Assembly: GCF_040807025.1 (NCBI RefSeq)
Contig: NC_090982.1
Span: forward strand, 84,866,963-84,930,962
Length of the DNA: 64,000 nucleotides
Origin: Struthio camelus
Lineage: Eukaryota; Chordata; Aves; Struthioniformes; Struthionidae
Direction: 5' to 3'
Below are positions 1 through 12,100 of this stretch, one piece after another (within the stretch, counting starts at the first letter, position 1; each line of letters starts with the position of its first letter). Below the pieces are notes generated by a model. It was not told where the DNA came from, did not search any database, and was given only the letters and a program-made list of their open reading frames with translations. The position numbers and the translations under genes are program-made.

Positions 1-103
1 CGTGAGTGCTGCTCTCGTGGTGACTGGTTGATGTGATGATGCTGCCAGGCGTGCTGCTTGTTAAGGTTGAGGTGAGACTATCCAAAAACATAGGAGGACA
101 GTA
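1..103 (-). CDS. PIAS2: PIAS2 coding exon 14, partial
   Basis: 103 nt seen, phase 0 start; the exon continues past position 1. It encodes [20 protein letters not shown] then [14 protein letters not shown], the Ser/Thr-rich tail. The acceptor is a tandem AAG-CAG; I chose the downstream CAG because VDSQ-YCPP matches the human VDPQYCPP. The stop codon, 3' UTR and polyadenylation signal are outside the window. Confidence 0.92.
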
Positions 104-3100
104 CTGCTTGAAACAAACAATGAAGAATGAAGAGACTAACTGCACAAGGGAAATGTATGCTCTGAAGATACATCTTCCCTACAACAAGCACAAAACAAGT
201 TACTGGCAGAATCTCATTAAAACATGCATGGTGAGAACCAGAGTTCTGCAAACCAGCAAGTAAGCAAGCAGAGATGGTAGTCACAACCCTTCTTCCTATC
301 TTCCCCTTTTTCTCGTTAAGTGGTTAGCTTGAGAATTTAATGGCACATAAGGAAACGCTATCACAGCCACAAAGTGATCACCATTAAAAGCATCTGTGCA
401 CTGTTCACACTCCTCATTGCAGGACCTAATTATATAATTCAGGCTCCTTTCATCCTGAAAGGTAATACAATACTCTTTGCTAGTTCAGAGATCAGGATAA
501 CTTCATCCTCTGAAATGGCAGCAGCTGTACTAGTCACCACTTTCACAGCATGCATCGTTGCCAGCAATGAGGCATGCAGGTCTGTAAACATTTTTACCAG
601 TACAAACAAGCTGCAAGTCCAATTAAAAAAATTTTTTTTTTTAAATTTCCAAAACAGAAGACAAGCCTTCTCAAAGTAAAGCTGAACACAACGAGTATTT
701 AGAAACACAAAGGTTGCCAAGCGTCACAGAAGAGGAGAATCTTAATAGTTAAGATTCCCCCTACATTCAGTAAGAAAAATTAAGATTTATTGAACTCTGT
801 AGACTCTAATCTTAGAATATTCTATGTTTGGAATCATATGTTTGGAACTGAGCCTGAATTGTTTGAACTGTCCAAGATGGACACTTTGTAGCACCATACT
901 TTCTTCTGAAGTCTCCGTATGAACAGACTTTTGGTATTCCCACTTGGATAGCTGAGATCTCAAGGTCAGGCACAACATATTGCAAGATACAGTAAGTGGA
1001 AAGAAAAAGTTCCTCCTTTAAGGTACCAGGACATCAGCTCTACAGTAAAGTCCCATTACCGTTTGCTAGTGACAGACCCAGAGAGGAAGCAGAAGGGTTG
1101 GCTTCGGATCCTACTGTCTTGGTCATGGAGCCAATATCCCCCCTTTCTGAAGGCAGTAGCGTCTCTTGTGTGAGCATCTTGTTACATTAAGAATCGTTTT
1201 TCCTAACTGTATTTAAAGCTTGTGTTTCTGGGACAGGAGATGCACCAACTACTATTGACTTAGGAAATTTCCATATAATCCAGAGCCTGGCCTGCAGATA
1301 CACAATATAAACTAAGAGCACAAAAATCACGATGGTTGTATCCAAGTCAGTGTTACGCAAACATTTGCTTCAGTAAGGCAAACCATCAAAGATTTTCTTG
1401 TGCCTGGATTTATTATAGTGAAGATAACTGCATCTCCCCTGAACGTGTCCTTACTCTGTTACCAAAGAGTATTTGGGGCAATTATGTTTTTCTGCTCTGC
1501 GGTTAGGTCTAACCGAGCGGACTGCAAACATGATATGAATGATGACAGCATCCTGATAGTTACTTAAGATAGTATGTTGTGGAAAAAAAAAAAAAAGATT
1601 TTAAAAATTAAGCCCCATTGCAGTTCAGAAACATACCTGTGAATCAACTGGGATTAGTGAAAGAAAATCCAGACCTAGAAAGAAAAGAAGGATAATAAAT
1701 TGATGCGTCTTTCATCTGTTCATTTAGTGGTGATACAATTTTAAGGAACTCTGTTGTTGTAGAATAGATTTTGCATTTGTTACACCGTTTCTAAATGAAG
1801 TATACCACTGTCACACCACTCTCAAGGATTACTTCAGTCAGCAGCGAAAGAGTTATCTAGTACAAGTGGCTCTTTTTAAGAATGAAAATGACATAATGAT
1901 GTATTATTCACTGGATATTGCAGGGTGGTTCAATGTGGTTGCTTAGATGGAGGTTGCCAGTTGGAGCTGTTGGTTCATAGTGCAAGTTTCACTGCATATT
2001 GTACCTGACTTGGCCAAACTGGGACATGAAGAGTGTCATCACATTAAAGATGCTGGAATGAAGTAAAGTCACAACATGCACAAGTCCAAAAACAAGCAGC
2101 AGGTCTCTTCCTCCACCCATGGGCAGCCAATAAGGAAACATTTCTAATATCATCCCCGTTTTGTGTCTAGACAAATAAAAGGAATGAAGAAGAGGAAACT
2201 GCAAGTAGTTCAAGGTATATCCTCCAAGAGCAGTGAAAGCTAGCGTCCATCTTATACGCCATTAACGTGTACGCATTTAGGGCATGATGTTTAAAAGTAT
2301 GAAAACAATGAGAAATCACAGTCTCTGCTTTGTTTCTAAACGTTGGCCTTGTGTTTGTGACATCAACAAAAAAATGGTAAACCTAACTCCCTCCCTCTCC
2401 CCTCGCTGTCAAATCTGTTCTGGACAGCAGTATCTCTCCTCCATAAGAGGAGATTTTTATCAGAGATTTAAGCTCAACTGCTTTTACAGAATTTACAGCT
2501 CCTTGCGTTTTAAAACGTTCTGGAACTTCAGCTGATAGAGAGGAACAAAATAGTTCTAGACTTCAGTTCCCTCAGCTTACTCTCCCGTCCAATTTAGGAA
2601 GCCACCGGGTTTCTTGACAAGGGAGAAGTGGAGGGAGGGAGCAGAAAGGGAACTAAAGAGGGCGGAGAAACAAAGGGCACGATACCCATCTCATAGCCAA
2701 ACCAATGCTGAAAGATGAAGGAAGAAGCCAGAGATGTTGTTGAGGAGAAATGGAAACAGGCAATGGAACAGGGCAAGGGAACTGCACAAGGTCCAGTTTG
2801 ATGCCTGTTGTCAAGTCACCATTTCCTAGGCTCTGGGCTCATTAAAGCTGGTGGAAAACCCCAGAGTCCCTATCTACAATGTTCTTTTGAAGGAGCCAGG
2901 ATAGAAAATAATCAGTATCCCCACCTTTTGTCTGATATTTAGCAGCAGTGTTGAAGAATACATCATAGGCATTTAGGGTATGTCTAGGTAAAGAAAGTCA
3001 ATAGGAGGTCAGCTTACATATTGTAGCTCACCTTAAGCTTTTTCATACAGTCTAGACAGAGACCACCACTAGAATCAGCTAGCAGAATTTTTCTACAGAG

Positions 3101-6100
3101 TCTGGATGAGTTAGTGCCAGTTCTGTAACTTAAATAAGCGGCTACTCTCCCTTACATTTATGACACACAACAACCAGATGTCTGTATAAAGTCTAACTGA
3201 ATAAAAAAAAAACCACACACGCACACACACACACACCACCACCACCACACACGTTTCTGGCTGCCATACGAAAATGCCAATTTGAGGGTATGGCCTAGAA
3301 GCAATGTTTTTGACACCAGAGTTTTGAAGAGCAATCTGAGACTGGAAAGATAGTCAGATAACCTGCCTTTCCTAGACTTGTCTAGGCATTGTCTTAGTCC
3401 AGTACTTCATATAAGTCTTGTTCCATTAAGAGAGTTAGTCAATTCTCCAATTTCTGCCCACCCCACAAATTAATAAGGCAGAATAGAAATAGCCAGAAAA
3501 ATAGCTACCACCTACCTGGCAGGTCCGATGAAATACTGGATATTGGTGGATGATGGAATGGTACTGGGTAGTCTGTTAATGAAGGAGGAATAGCAGCAGC
3601 ATCAACTGTTGTCACACTGGGCACTCTTACAGTAGACGGCTGATACATGAGAACCCTGTTTTAAACAGCATGGGAAATTACAAACAACCTGGCCGTTAGT
3701 TACAGAAGAGAAAGTATGCACCACTGTGCACGCTCATTCACAAGGTCACTATGTTAACACCACAACTATAGTGTGGCTACTCACTACACAGTACTCCACT
3801 CTAATTTCCTCTTTGATAACAGTCTTCCTTATAACATGACCGTATCTTGGCTCTCAACAGCAGCTGTGACATAAGAGCAAGTTGGCATTAAAACAAAGTA
3901 CAGTGCTGGAGTCATTTATAACAGTCTACTATCCAGGAACAGAAGTGGACATTTGTATTTGTAGAGTACCCTGGGAGGGATGGGCTGACAGCCAGAGCCA
4001 GGAGGAGGGCACTTCTTTAAAGTTCTCCACACATAACTGTTCCTCAGTGCTAACCTGTCACGCCAAGGATGCGACTGACCATTACTCAGCTCCTGGAGCA
4101 CAGATTACCAACACAGAGTTAGATATCAAACCCTTAGAGCCTGAACCCAAGCTGAAGTTCAGCTCTCTAGCAGCACACCACCAGTATCCCCACCTTTTGT
4201 CTGATATTTAGCTGCACTGTTGAAAGATGCATCACAGGCGTTTAGGCACCCAGCCATCTACATAAATCTTTCATCAGCTCCCAGTTCAGGTGGAAATACC
4301 AAAGAGTCCCCGCTCCCAGCTGTTCAGTGTCCCTCCTTTCAGCCCACCAGCAGCAAGTTCTATCCATTCATGCCTTCCTTCCCAGATATCTGCATTGATG
4401 CATTTGGCTGCTACTGATTTCAGAAGCCACCTTTCGGACCCTTCTGTCTCAAGCACCTCAGCTTATGTTGCTCCTGCCTAAGGAAGGCCACCCCACAATT
4501 TTGTAAAGACTAGTATTCAGGCAACACTGTCACCAAAAAGCCTGTCTTAGGCTCACATTTGGAAAGTGGCATGTTTTCATTCTCAAACAGTAAGAAAAAA
4601 ATACATTGATATCAGATATACAAGAAAACTCAGCCCTTCTGCAATTATAGTTGCACATAGCCATCTCACACAAACACAGGAGCAGTATTATGGAAGGGAG
4701 TCTTGGTGCCTTCTGAAACTTCATTAACAGATGTGGTATTTGTAGCTATTTTTTCCTTATAAAAATAAAGAGTCTCTTGCAGAAGGACTCCTCCACAGTC
4801 CTCACAACAAGAAACAGCATGTCAAGCATCACTGCTGAAAATTGTTGAAGACCACCAACTATTTGCTCGCCAAAGACCACATATTCCTGTGGACTAGAGA
4901 CGCAGCGCACCTGCTCACCACTTCAAGAGGTGGCAAAACAGAAGGATTTATTATTATTTTAATAAAAAAAAAAAAGGACACAAGCCGCTATGCTGAGAGA
5001 CGCACACACATCTCACACATGCAAGTGGGACTAACCCGTCAGCCATTACTAAACACTGACACTTGTGGATCAGTGACTGCTGGTGAGCCTAACAAGTGCC
5101 CCTCTCTCCCTGCTGCGTCGGTTGTGCGCCCTGCCGGTCTCTCACACCCTATGGGCTAACAGCAACAACTTCAGGGGAAGCCACAAGCAGCGACTGCAGC
5201 TGAGTTGCACAGATTCGGGACAGGAGAAGGCACAACAGTAAAGAAGCTAGTCAGCCCTAGACGAGTCAGACACGACTATGAGGTTGTTCGCAGAGGGGTT
5301 GGGAGGTGGTTCGTTATGCTAACCAAAGGTTATCGTATCATATCAGAACTGACTGATAACCAAGACGCTCCAAAGTTTACAGGGAGGAGATGGAAAACTT
5401 GCATCTTGATTCACAGAATCACAGAATGAATGGCCAAGGTCGGAAAGGACCTCTGGAGATCATTCAACACACCAGCGTGCCTCCCTTCCAAGACTGACAG
5501 GATAGAGGAAACATGCACACAGCCTAGTTTCCTGGCAGCCAGAGCAGATAACAAAGGGTATTAGAGACAGCGAAAAAGCCGTTAAGACAACACCAACGTA
5601 ACAAGAACGCATAAGGCTTCTGCACTAGGGACAATCAGCTTTCTCAGGAGAATACTGTCCATTAGTTTCATCCGTTTCCTTTTCTAGGGAAAACATCCCT
5701 GCAAACACAGCAACAGTCAGCGCAAGCCTTTTGTGAGATGTAAAACTATTTAATAATGTTTTGCCTGTACAAAGGTACTGTATCAATACAACCTTCTGCA
5801 AGCAGAGGCCTAAAAATTCTCCTCTGGCAAGGTGGAGCTGGATCCCGAAGAGAGATTACAAGTCCATTGGTGTACACATCAGTTTATCTGAGACATTACA
5901 GAATAACAACTAACTTTAAAATTGACAAACCCTTTGGTTGGGCTTCCTTGCGTTTCAGACATAAATATGCACTTCCTTTTGGCAGGAGGATCTTCCTCTT
6001 CATCAGAGGAGCTTTCTATTGTCAAGTCAATAACATCAACTTTCTTCTTGTTCACCTCATTGGCCACTGTCACAGCACATGGTTTGCTAACAACACTGGA

Positions 6101-9100
6101 ACCTAAACAAGAAGTAAAACATCACTGATTTTTAAAGGCTGTTGACAGCAGCAGTTTCAATTCACAACAGAACCAGCATCTCAAATCCTATCTTGGCCAG
6201 TCTTCCTGGCCGCTATAGAGGATGTCAGGGTCCAGGAGCAGTTTTATTAGCAGCATTGTGTCACACTGAGAGCAATAAGCACAAGCTTTAATCTTCAATT
6301 ACCAATTTAAGGTAAGCTCTGAAGCTTTCATTTTCTGAAGCGTTATAAAAAACCCCAAAGACAAACCCCAGGCATGCACACCTCTAGACAAACCATCCCT
6401 TCTTTTAGCTTAAAGGATAAGGTGAAAACTGTTAAACCCTCCCCCTCTCAAAAAAAAAAAAAAAAAAACACACAACACTATCTGTGCCCGTTATCCTAGC
6501 TACAAAGTCCCCAAGACATCAAGCTTTTTTGTTGGTTTCTGACCAGTACCCAGATGCACATACTTTCTATTTTGGTGCACTGTGGACTAGAGACTTTCAC
6601 AGCTTCTTTCTTAGGCCTCATAGGACACCAGGAACCATCCTCTTGGAATTTAATCTCGTCCACATCTGAACATTCATTTAGGATTTCCATAAAGAGCCTG
6701 AAAAAGTTAAAGTTAGGTTGCTTTGATTTTGATTCCAGTCTTTTGCTAAGTGAAAAACAAACAGCTGAAAAGCTAATTATGAGGAACTTTGAACCATAGC
6801 ATGTACTCTCCCCCTAGTTCACCTTACCTAAAGGACTGCAATTACAGCCTTTGCGGAAGTCCATAGGCAGAAATGTAAAGAGGACCACAGTCTACCCATA
6901 TTCAGCTCAAGCATTATTACAATTCATAGACTTCTGTACAGAAGTAGAAATCATCAGTTTTTAAACCAAGTTTGACATGGTTTGTAAGTTAAAACTCAAG
7001 TCCAAAAGCTTCACAGTGATTGGTTTGTGTAAAAGGGAGACTATCTCATCCCCGGATGTCATGTTTAGATTCCTCCCAAGGAAACAGGCTGTAGCTCAAA
7101 AGCTTAATGATGCAATCAGGAGATGAGTTTACCTCCTTTATTATTACATAGGAATAGAAACTAAAAGGATTCTAATGGTTCCTTCCAGCCTAACATATTT
7201 TGATAAAGAAAATAGTTGGAAATGGCTAAATCTTAAGTCTCAAAAAGTAACTATCAAGTTCATTGTGAAAAACTTCACAAAAGTGAGTTCTGTACTCTGC
7301 AGACCCTGTTTCTTACCCATCTAATATTAGGCTCTCGTAAGCTGCCTTTTTGTCACAGACAGGACAAATCCAGGTAGGCTTCTTTTCATTCATTTGAAGA
7401 TAAAGAGCAGCATCAAAACATTGCAGGTGTGTGCAAGTAACAGCCCGGCATGGGATTGTCAGTCTCATTTTCCCCAGCTGCAGAAGATGCATTAAGAGAG
7501 TGTCAACAGCGGAAAGCTAAGCAGGTCTTGATGGCTGAGAGTGAAGCCAGATGCAGTCGGTGAGGTAGCAGTCTCTTCTCACTACAGAGGTGCTCAATGT
7601 ACACCTCTTTACATGCCAACCCACCCTATCAAAGTACATACTGTGTACTCTGAGGAACAATAAAGCAGCCTCAAAGTTTTTACTAAGGAGCTGAGACCCA
7701 GCAGAAACGTTTCAAAGCAGACTGCAACAATCTGCACTGAGTGGTCTTGTATCAACATTATTTTGAGGACTTCATTTTTGCTACTAAGCTACTGCAGCAC
7801 CCAATTTATCCTGTCCTTTCAGCCAAATAGTTCAAATTTTTTTGTGAGCTCCAATTAATTTTCGACTCAGACTGGCATTATAACTATTTTAAACACATGA
7901 CTTTAACAGACCAGTCACAAACACAAGACCAGTTTCTTCCTGGGAAGAGAAAGCAAGGCAAGGTTACCAGGTGATCAGTTTGTTTTTCTTTACAGTAGCT
8001 GGCAGCATAAGAGACCTGAATTTTATTTCTCATTGTGCCCTTCAATTATTCCATCACCCTGTCCAAATAGTCTCAAGGCCTCAGTGCTGCCCGACTACTC
8101 CTTTTAAAAGTCTCAGTACACATAAAAATAGCAACTTGATTCTGACTGTGTTAAAGCAGAGGCATTCATAGTTCCAAATCACAGTTGGCTGAATGTTGTT
8201 ACAGTCAGGTGCTCGTAAATGCACCCTTCTCCCCCATGTTTTATATTTAAGAAGCAGTATATAAACAAAAGCCATTGAAAAGTTGGAAAAGCAAGGCGTT
8301 TTAAAATCAGCCCAGTTCCGCACTGAAGATGAAAATATAGATCTGTATATAGTAATTTCCAGCCTTACTTACAGGACACATCAGAGATACTCGCAGACTG
8401 GTTGTGGCAATCTCACTATCAGGATCTGCAGTTAGTTTTTCTTTAACTATTAAAATAAATAAGAAATTACACACAGACATCTCCATTATATTTAAAATGC
8501 TATTTTTGATTCTCCAGCATACGAACTTTGTTTCCAGCTACCTAAAAAACTAGGCATCCAGGAAACTAGTTTATAGCAAGTACTACATTAACAGTAGTTT
8601 CACTATTTAAAGGCAACCATCAAACACGGCACATAGTGAGACTGTTTTGATGCGTGGCAGGTGCACTAAGAGCCACAACTGTTAGTAAACTTGACCCAAC
8701 ACACAAGGAGATAAATAAAAGAGTAGTTATCAGCAAGTAAGGCACAAAGACAGGAATAGCAGCGTCACATGCAAGTGAAGAAAATATGGATATTTAGGAC
8801 ATCTTTTTGCACCTTACAGCCCTCCACAGCAAACGGCCTTCCCTGCATTCCTGTAAGGACACCTGAGATGTCGTCTCCAAGTGTGCCTCCCTACTAGCAC
8901 AGGGACCTACAGTGAATCAGCGCATAACAGCTCAGCAACAGCAAGGAAACCTTTGATCTACTCTGGCCATGGGCTTTCCCCCCCCCACCATCCCCATCCC
9001 CAAACTGCTGCAAGTCTGCTGAGTGTTACCAGTTCTAAAGAGCTACAACGGCCCTGAAGAACTACAAACAGGAAAATTGATTCGACTTACTTAGTGCTCT

Positions 9101-12100
9101 GGAATGATCAGGGTTTCTGATACCTTTCATTTTTAACCTCTGCAAAAGCATAGCTGAAGTAAGCTGACGAACGAGATACACAGACATGGAGTAGTTCTAC
9201 AAAAAAAGCGATTAAAAATGAAAAATTAACACAGCACTTCCACTACAACAATAAATCACTATTTACACTAGTTGTAGCATATAGTAAAAACATAACTGTG
9301 CCAGTTTTTTGCTTGATAGCTATACTTTGAAAAGCATTAACAGGTGACTTCATCACTGTGAAAGAATCCAATACTCTTACCATAATTTTTCTGCTAATCC
9401 AGTCCAACTGGATTGTCCTACTCCAGCTGTGACTTAACTAAAAAGTCTCGTCCTCCAGAATCAAGAGACAAATTTGGTCTTTTCTTGAAAAGACGACTTG
9501 GAGACTCACCTTCTTACGCACGTGGCCTTTAAGAACTTCTCATATTTTTCTCTTAAACCCTTCCTTTTTGTCAGTATCATTCTGGCATTGGGAGCTCAAA
9601 GATAACCACGCGTTGTAAAGAAAAGACGAATGCTTCTTCCGGTGCAAGCACAACACCTTCAAGAGGCACAAACCTGCACCAATTTCTTTCTGCTGCTCTT
9701 TTTTTTCCCCCTGTAGCTTGCTCTCCACTTTTAAGCCAAGCCTAGTTACACCCTATCCTCTCCTCTCAGGCTGGCTGTATGCCCTCGTGTTTATTACTAC
9801 TCCCCAATTCATGCCACTTTCCAGCTTCCTTTGTGCAAGGGCAACGCTCTTTTCAAGGTCGCTAATGAAGAGAAGCCTCTGCCAGTCCCACTACTGTAGA
9901 ACAACAATGGTTTCATCATTTTAACAAACACAACCTGCGATCGCTTATTTCCGTCCCCTGCCAGCCATCTTTTTATGGCTCCTATAACATCTGGGTACCA
10001 CCCAAGAATTTTAAGCACACAAACAGCTACCACCATGCTCCTGCTTAGCCGATGTAAAAAAAAAAATAAAATAGCTCTTACCTAGATCAGCAGCTATAGT
10101 GACTAACTTACATGTGAAACCACTCTGTAGAAAAAAAAGGGGTTTTGTTTGTTTGTTTCTAAAAGAAGGGCCATATATTGCACTATTTATTGCCTACAGA
10201 ATGAAATCCAGAATCAAGCCTGACCAGGCTGGATTTATGCCTCCTTTGCTCAGAAGCCCTGCTGCATCAGTCAAACGTCACCACCAGCACAATCCCAACC
10301 TCCCACAACAGCCATAAGTGACCTCTCAGACAAGCAGGACCACTACCACAACAGCCTGAACCGATCACCAAGCACAAGATCAATTGCTGAACGCTCAGCT
10401 GTATCAAAGCACTCAAGCACCAAGCATTTTATAGACGCAACTAGGAACCAGTCAAATGCATGCCAATAACCCCTCGCCATGTGAGCCTGCGGACGCTCCA
10501 CACTATCCCTGCTTAATGACTTCATTTAAATGAGGAGCGAAGGCTTGCTACATGTGCTGTGTTACTCAGAACAGAGCACTAACCTTGAACCAACAAACTT
10601 GCTTCTCAAGTCAAGGGGAAATGATGGGACAACCTCCAACTCATTTGCTTGCATGGGAATGTATTTTGGCAAATGCAGGGGAGCGAGAGCACGTGGGGAC
10701 AGAAGGAAAAGGCCAAGACCACACATGCCTTCTGTGGCCGCTTCGAGGCTCTCATGCCTTATGATTGGGAAGCAATCACTTAGATCTTTTTCACTCCCTC
10801 GCTCTGTTTTAGGGAAGCTTTGCTGTCAGCACTGCCCTTCATTCCCTTTTTGAACGTTTACCTTCTCCCCGATTTTTTTAAAGCTTCAGTTTGTTCATAT
10901 ATATAGTAATAAGTTCACGCTGCAGTCTCACTTTGAGGCATATGCCCAATTCATATTGCTCTCCTTTCACTTTTTTTAAAGATCAAAAGCTCTTTCGATA
11001 ATTGAGTCCAGAAGGACCTACAAAAGTAGCCACAGACTGAAGAATACGTAATTCATTATTTAGCAATAGCTGCAAGGGACTACTACTAAACCTAAGAATT
11101 AAAAAGACTCCTCTCACTGCCTTCTCCTGATTATGGGGGAGGAGCGTCTAAGCAGTCACTCAGCCATTTTAAAGACTAATTCCTTTTAAAGTCCGATTTA
11201 ACAATTTTACATTTCTAAAATTAGCTCAGCTACAGGCCCCAGAAAGCAAGAGGTATCACATTTCAGTCACCATCCCCTTCTCTGCCACCTGAACTCTAGC
11301 ACGCATTTCCCTCACTACAGCTTTCTGTGAGGTCTAGAATTGCATTATTAACAGGATTTGATTTTCTGTTTTCCTCAGCTCTCCATTCCCCCCCCTCCCC
11401 GTCTGCACTTCAGAAGCCAGCTCTCCCCTTCAAGTCACCCAACACCTTACAAGAATATGCTCAAGTTGTAATAAAGGATACGCTGGCTCAGGTATCCTAT
11501 ATTACAAACAGAGGCCCAAGTATAATCCAGTCAAGCACGTCCAAGACCCATGAAGCCCAGGAAGAGCCAACACTAGCAGCCTGACACCTGCCCAGTAAAT
11601 CCTCCCCCCCATCCTGCCATTTAAGAGCTTTCTGAGCTGTGTTTTGGTTCATTTACAAGCGTGGTTTTAATCAACCCGAGCCATCTTCATTGGCGGGAGA
11701 GAGGAGGAATTTCTAAAGAATAAAGATGAAAATATCTAATAACCAGTTCTTCTTATGAAGCTACATTTCGGTTTGTAAAATTACTATTATTTGATTAGAA
11801 AATAGAAAAACTCAGAAATACATTTCTACACCCATACTCCCACAGCCTTGGCACATCTGGTCCTTTTAAAAAGCCTGCTCCGACAGATGATGAGAAACAT
11901 GCCTTTCAAGAAATGGCTACATAACCTTATTTTCATATTACTATACCGTTAGGCTACAAAAAAGCTTCCCTTTTTGTTATTTTGTTTGGCACCATTTTTT
12001 CCCCCAGAAGATTTCAGCATCTTTAACACACACAGTTTACGTTCATACATTTCAGGCAACCCCTAATGGCAGACTTACTTATAAAGCTCTCATACTTTTA

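Larger units (their letters stand above)
1675..3515 (-). other. PIAS2 intron 12
   Basis: 1841 bp. Holds the first copy of a 65-bp unidentified repeat (2913-2977) and a CA/CACC microsatellite (about 3204-3252). Otherwise nothing recognised. Confidence 0.85.
3656..5930 (-). other. PIAS2 intron 11
   Basis: 2275 bp. Holds the second copy of the 65-bp repeat (4182-4246), a CpG-bearing segment of possible transposon origin (about 4850-5410) and a CR1 3' end (5411-5485). Confidence 0.85.
6103..9090 (-). other. PIAS2 introns 10, 9, 8 and 7
   Basis: Four short introns at 6103-6563, 6698-7316, 7478-8372 and 8447-9090, interrupted by exons 10, 9 and 8. A pure A run lies at about 6452-6469. I see no repeats or RNA genes in them. 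Confidence 0.8.

Noticed and set aside
104..3515. Search for the alternative alpha-type PIAS2 terminal exon
   Set aside because: No peptide resembling the mammalian alpha tail was seen by eye in introns 12 and 13; it may be absent, diverged or outside the window.
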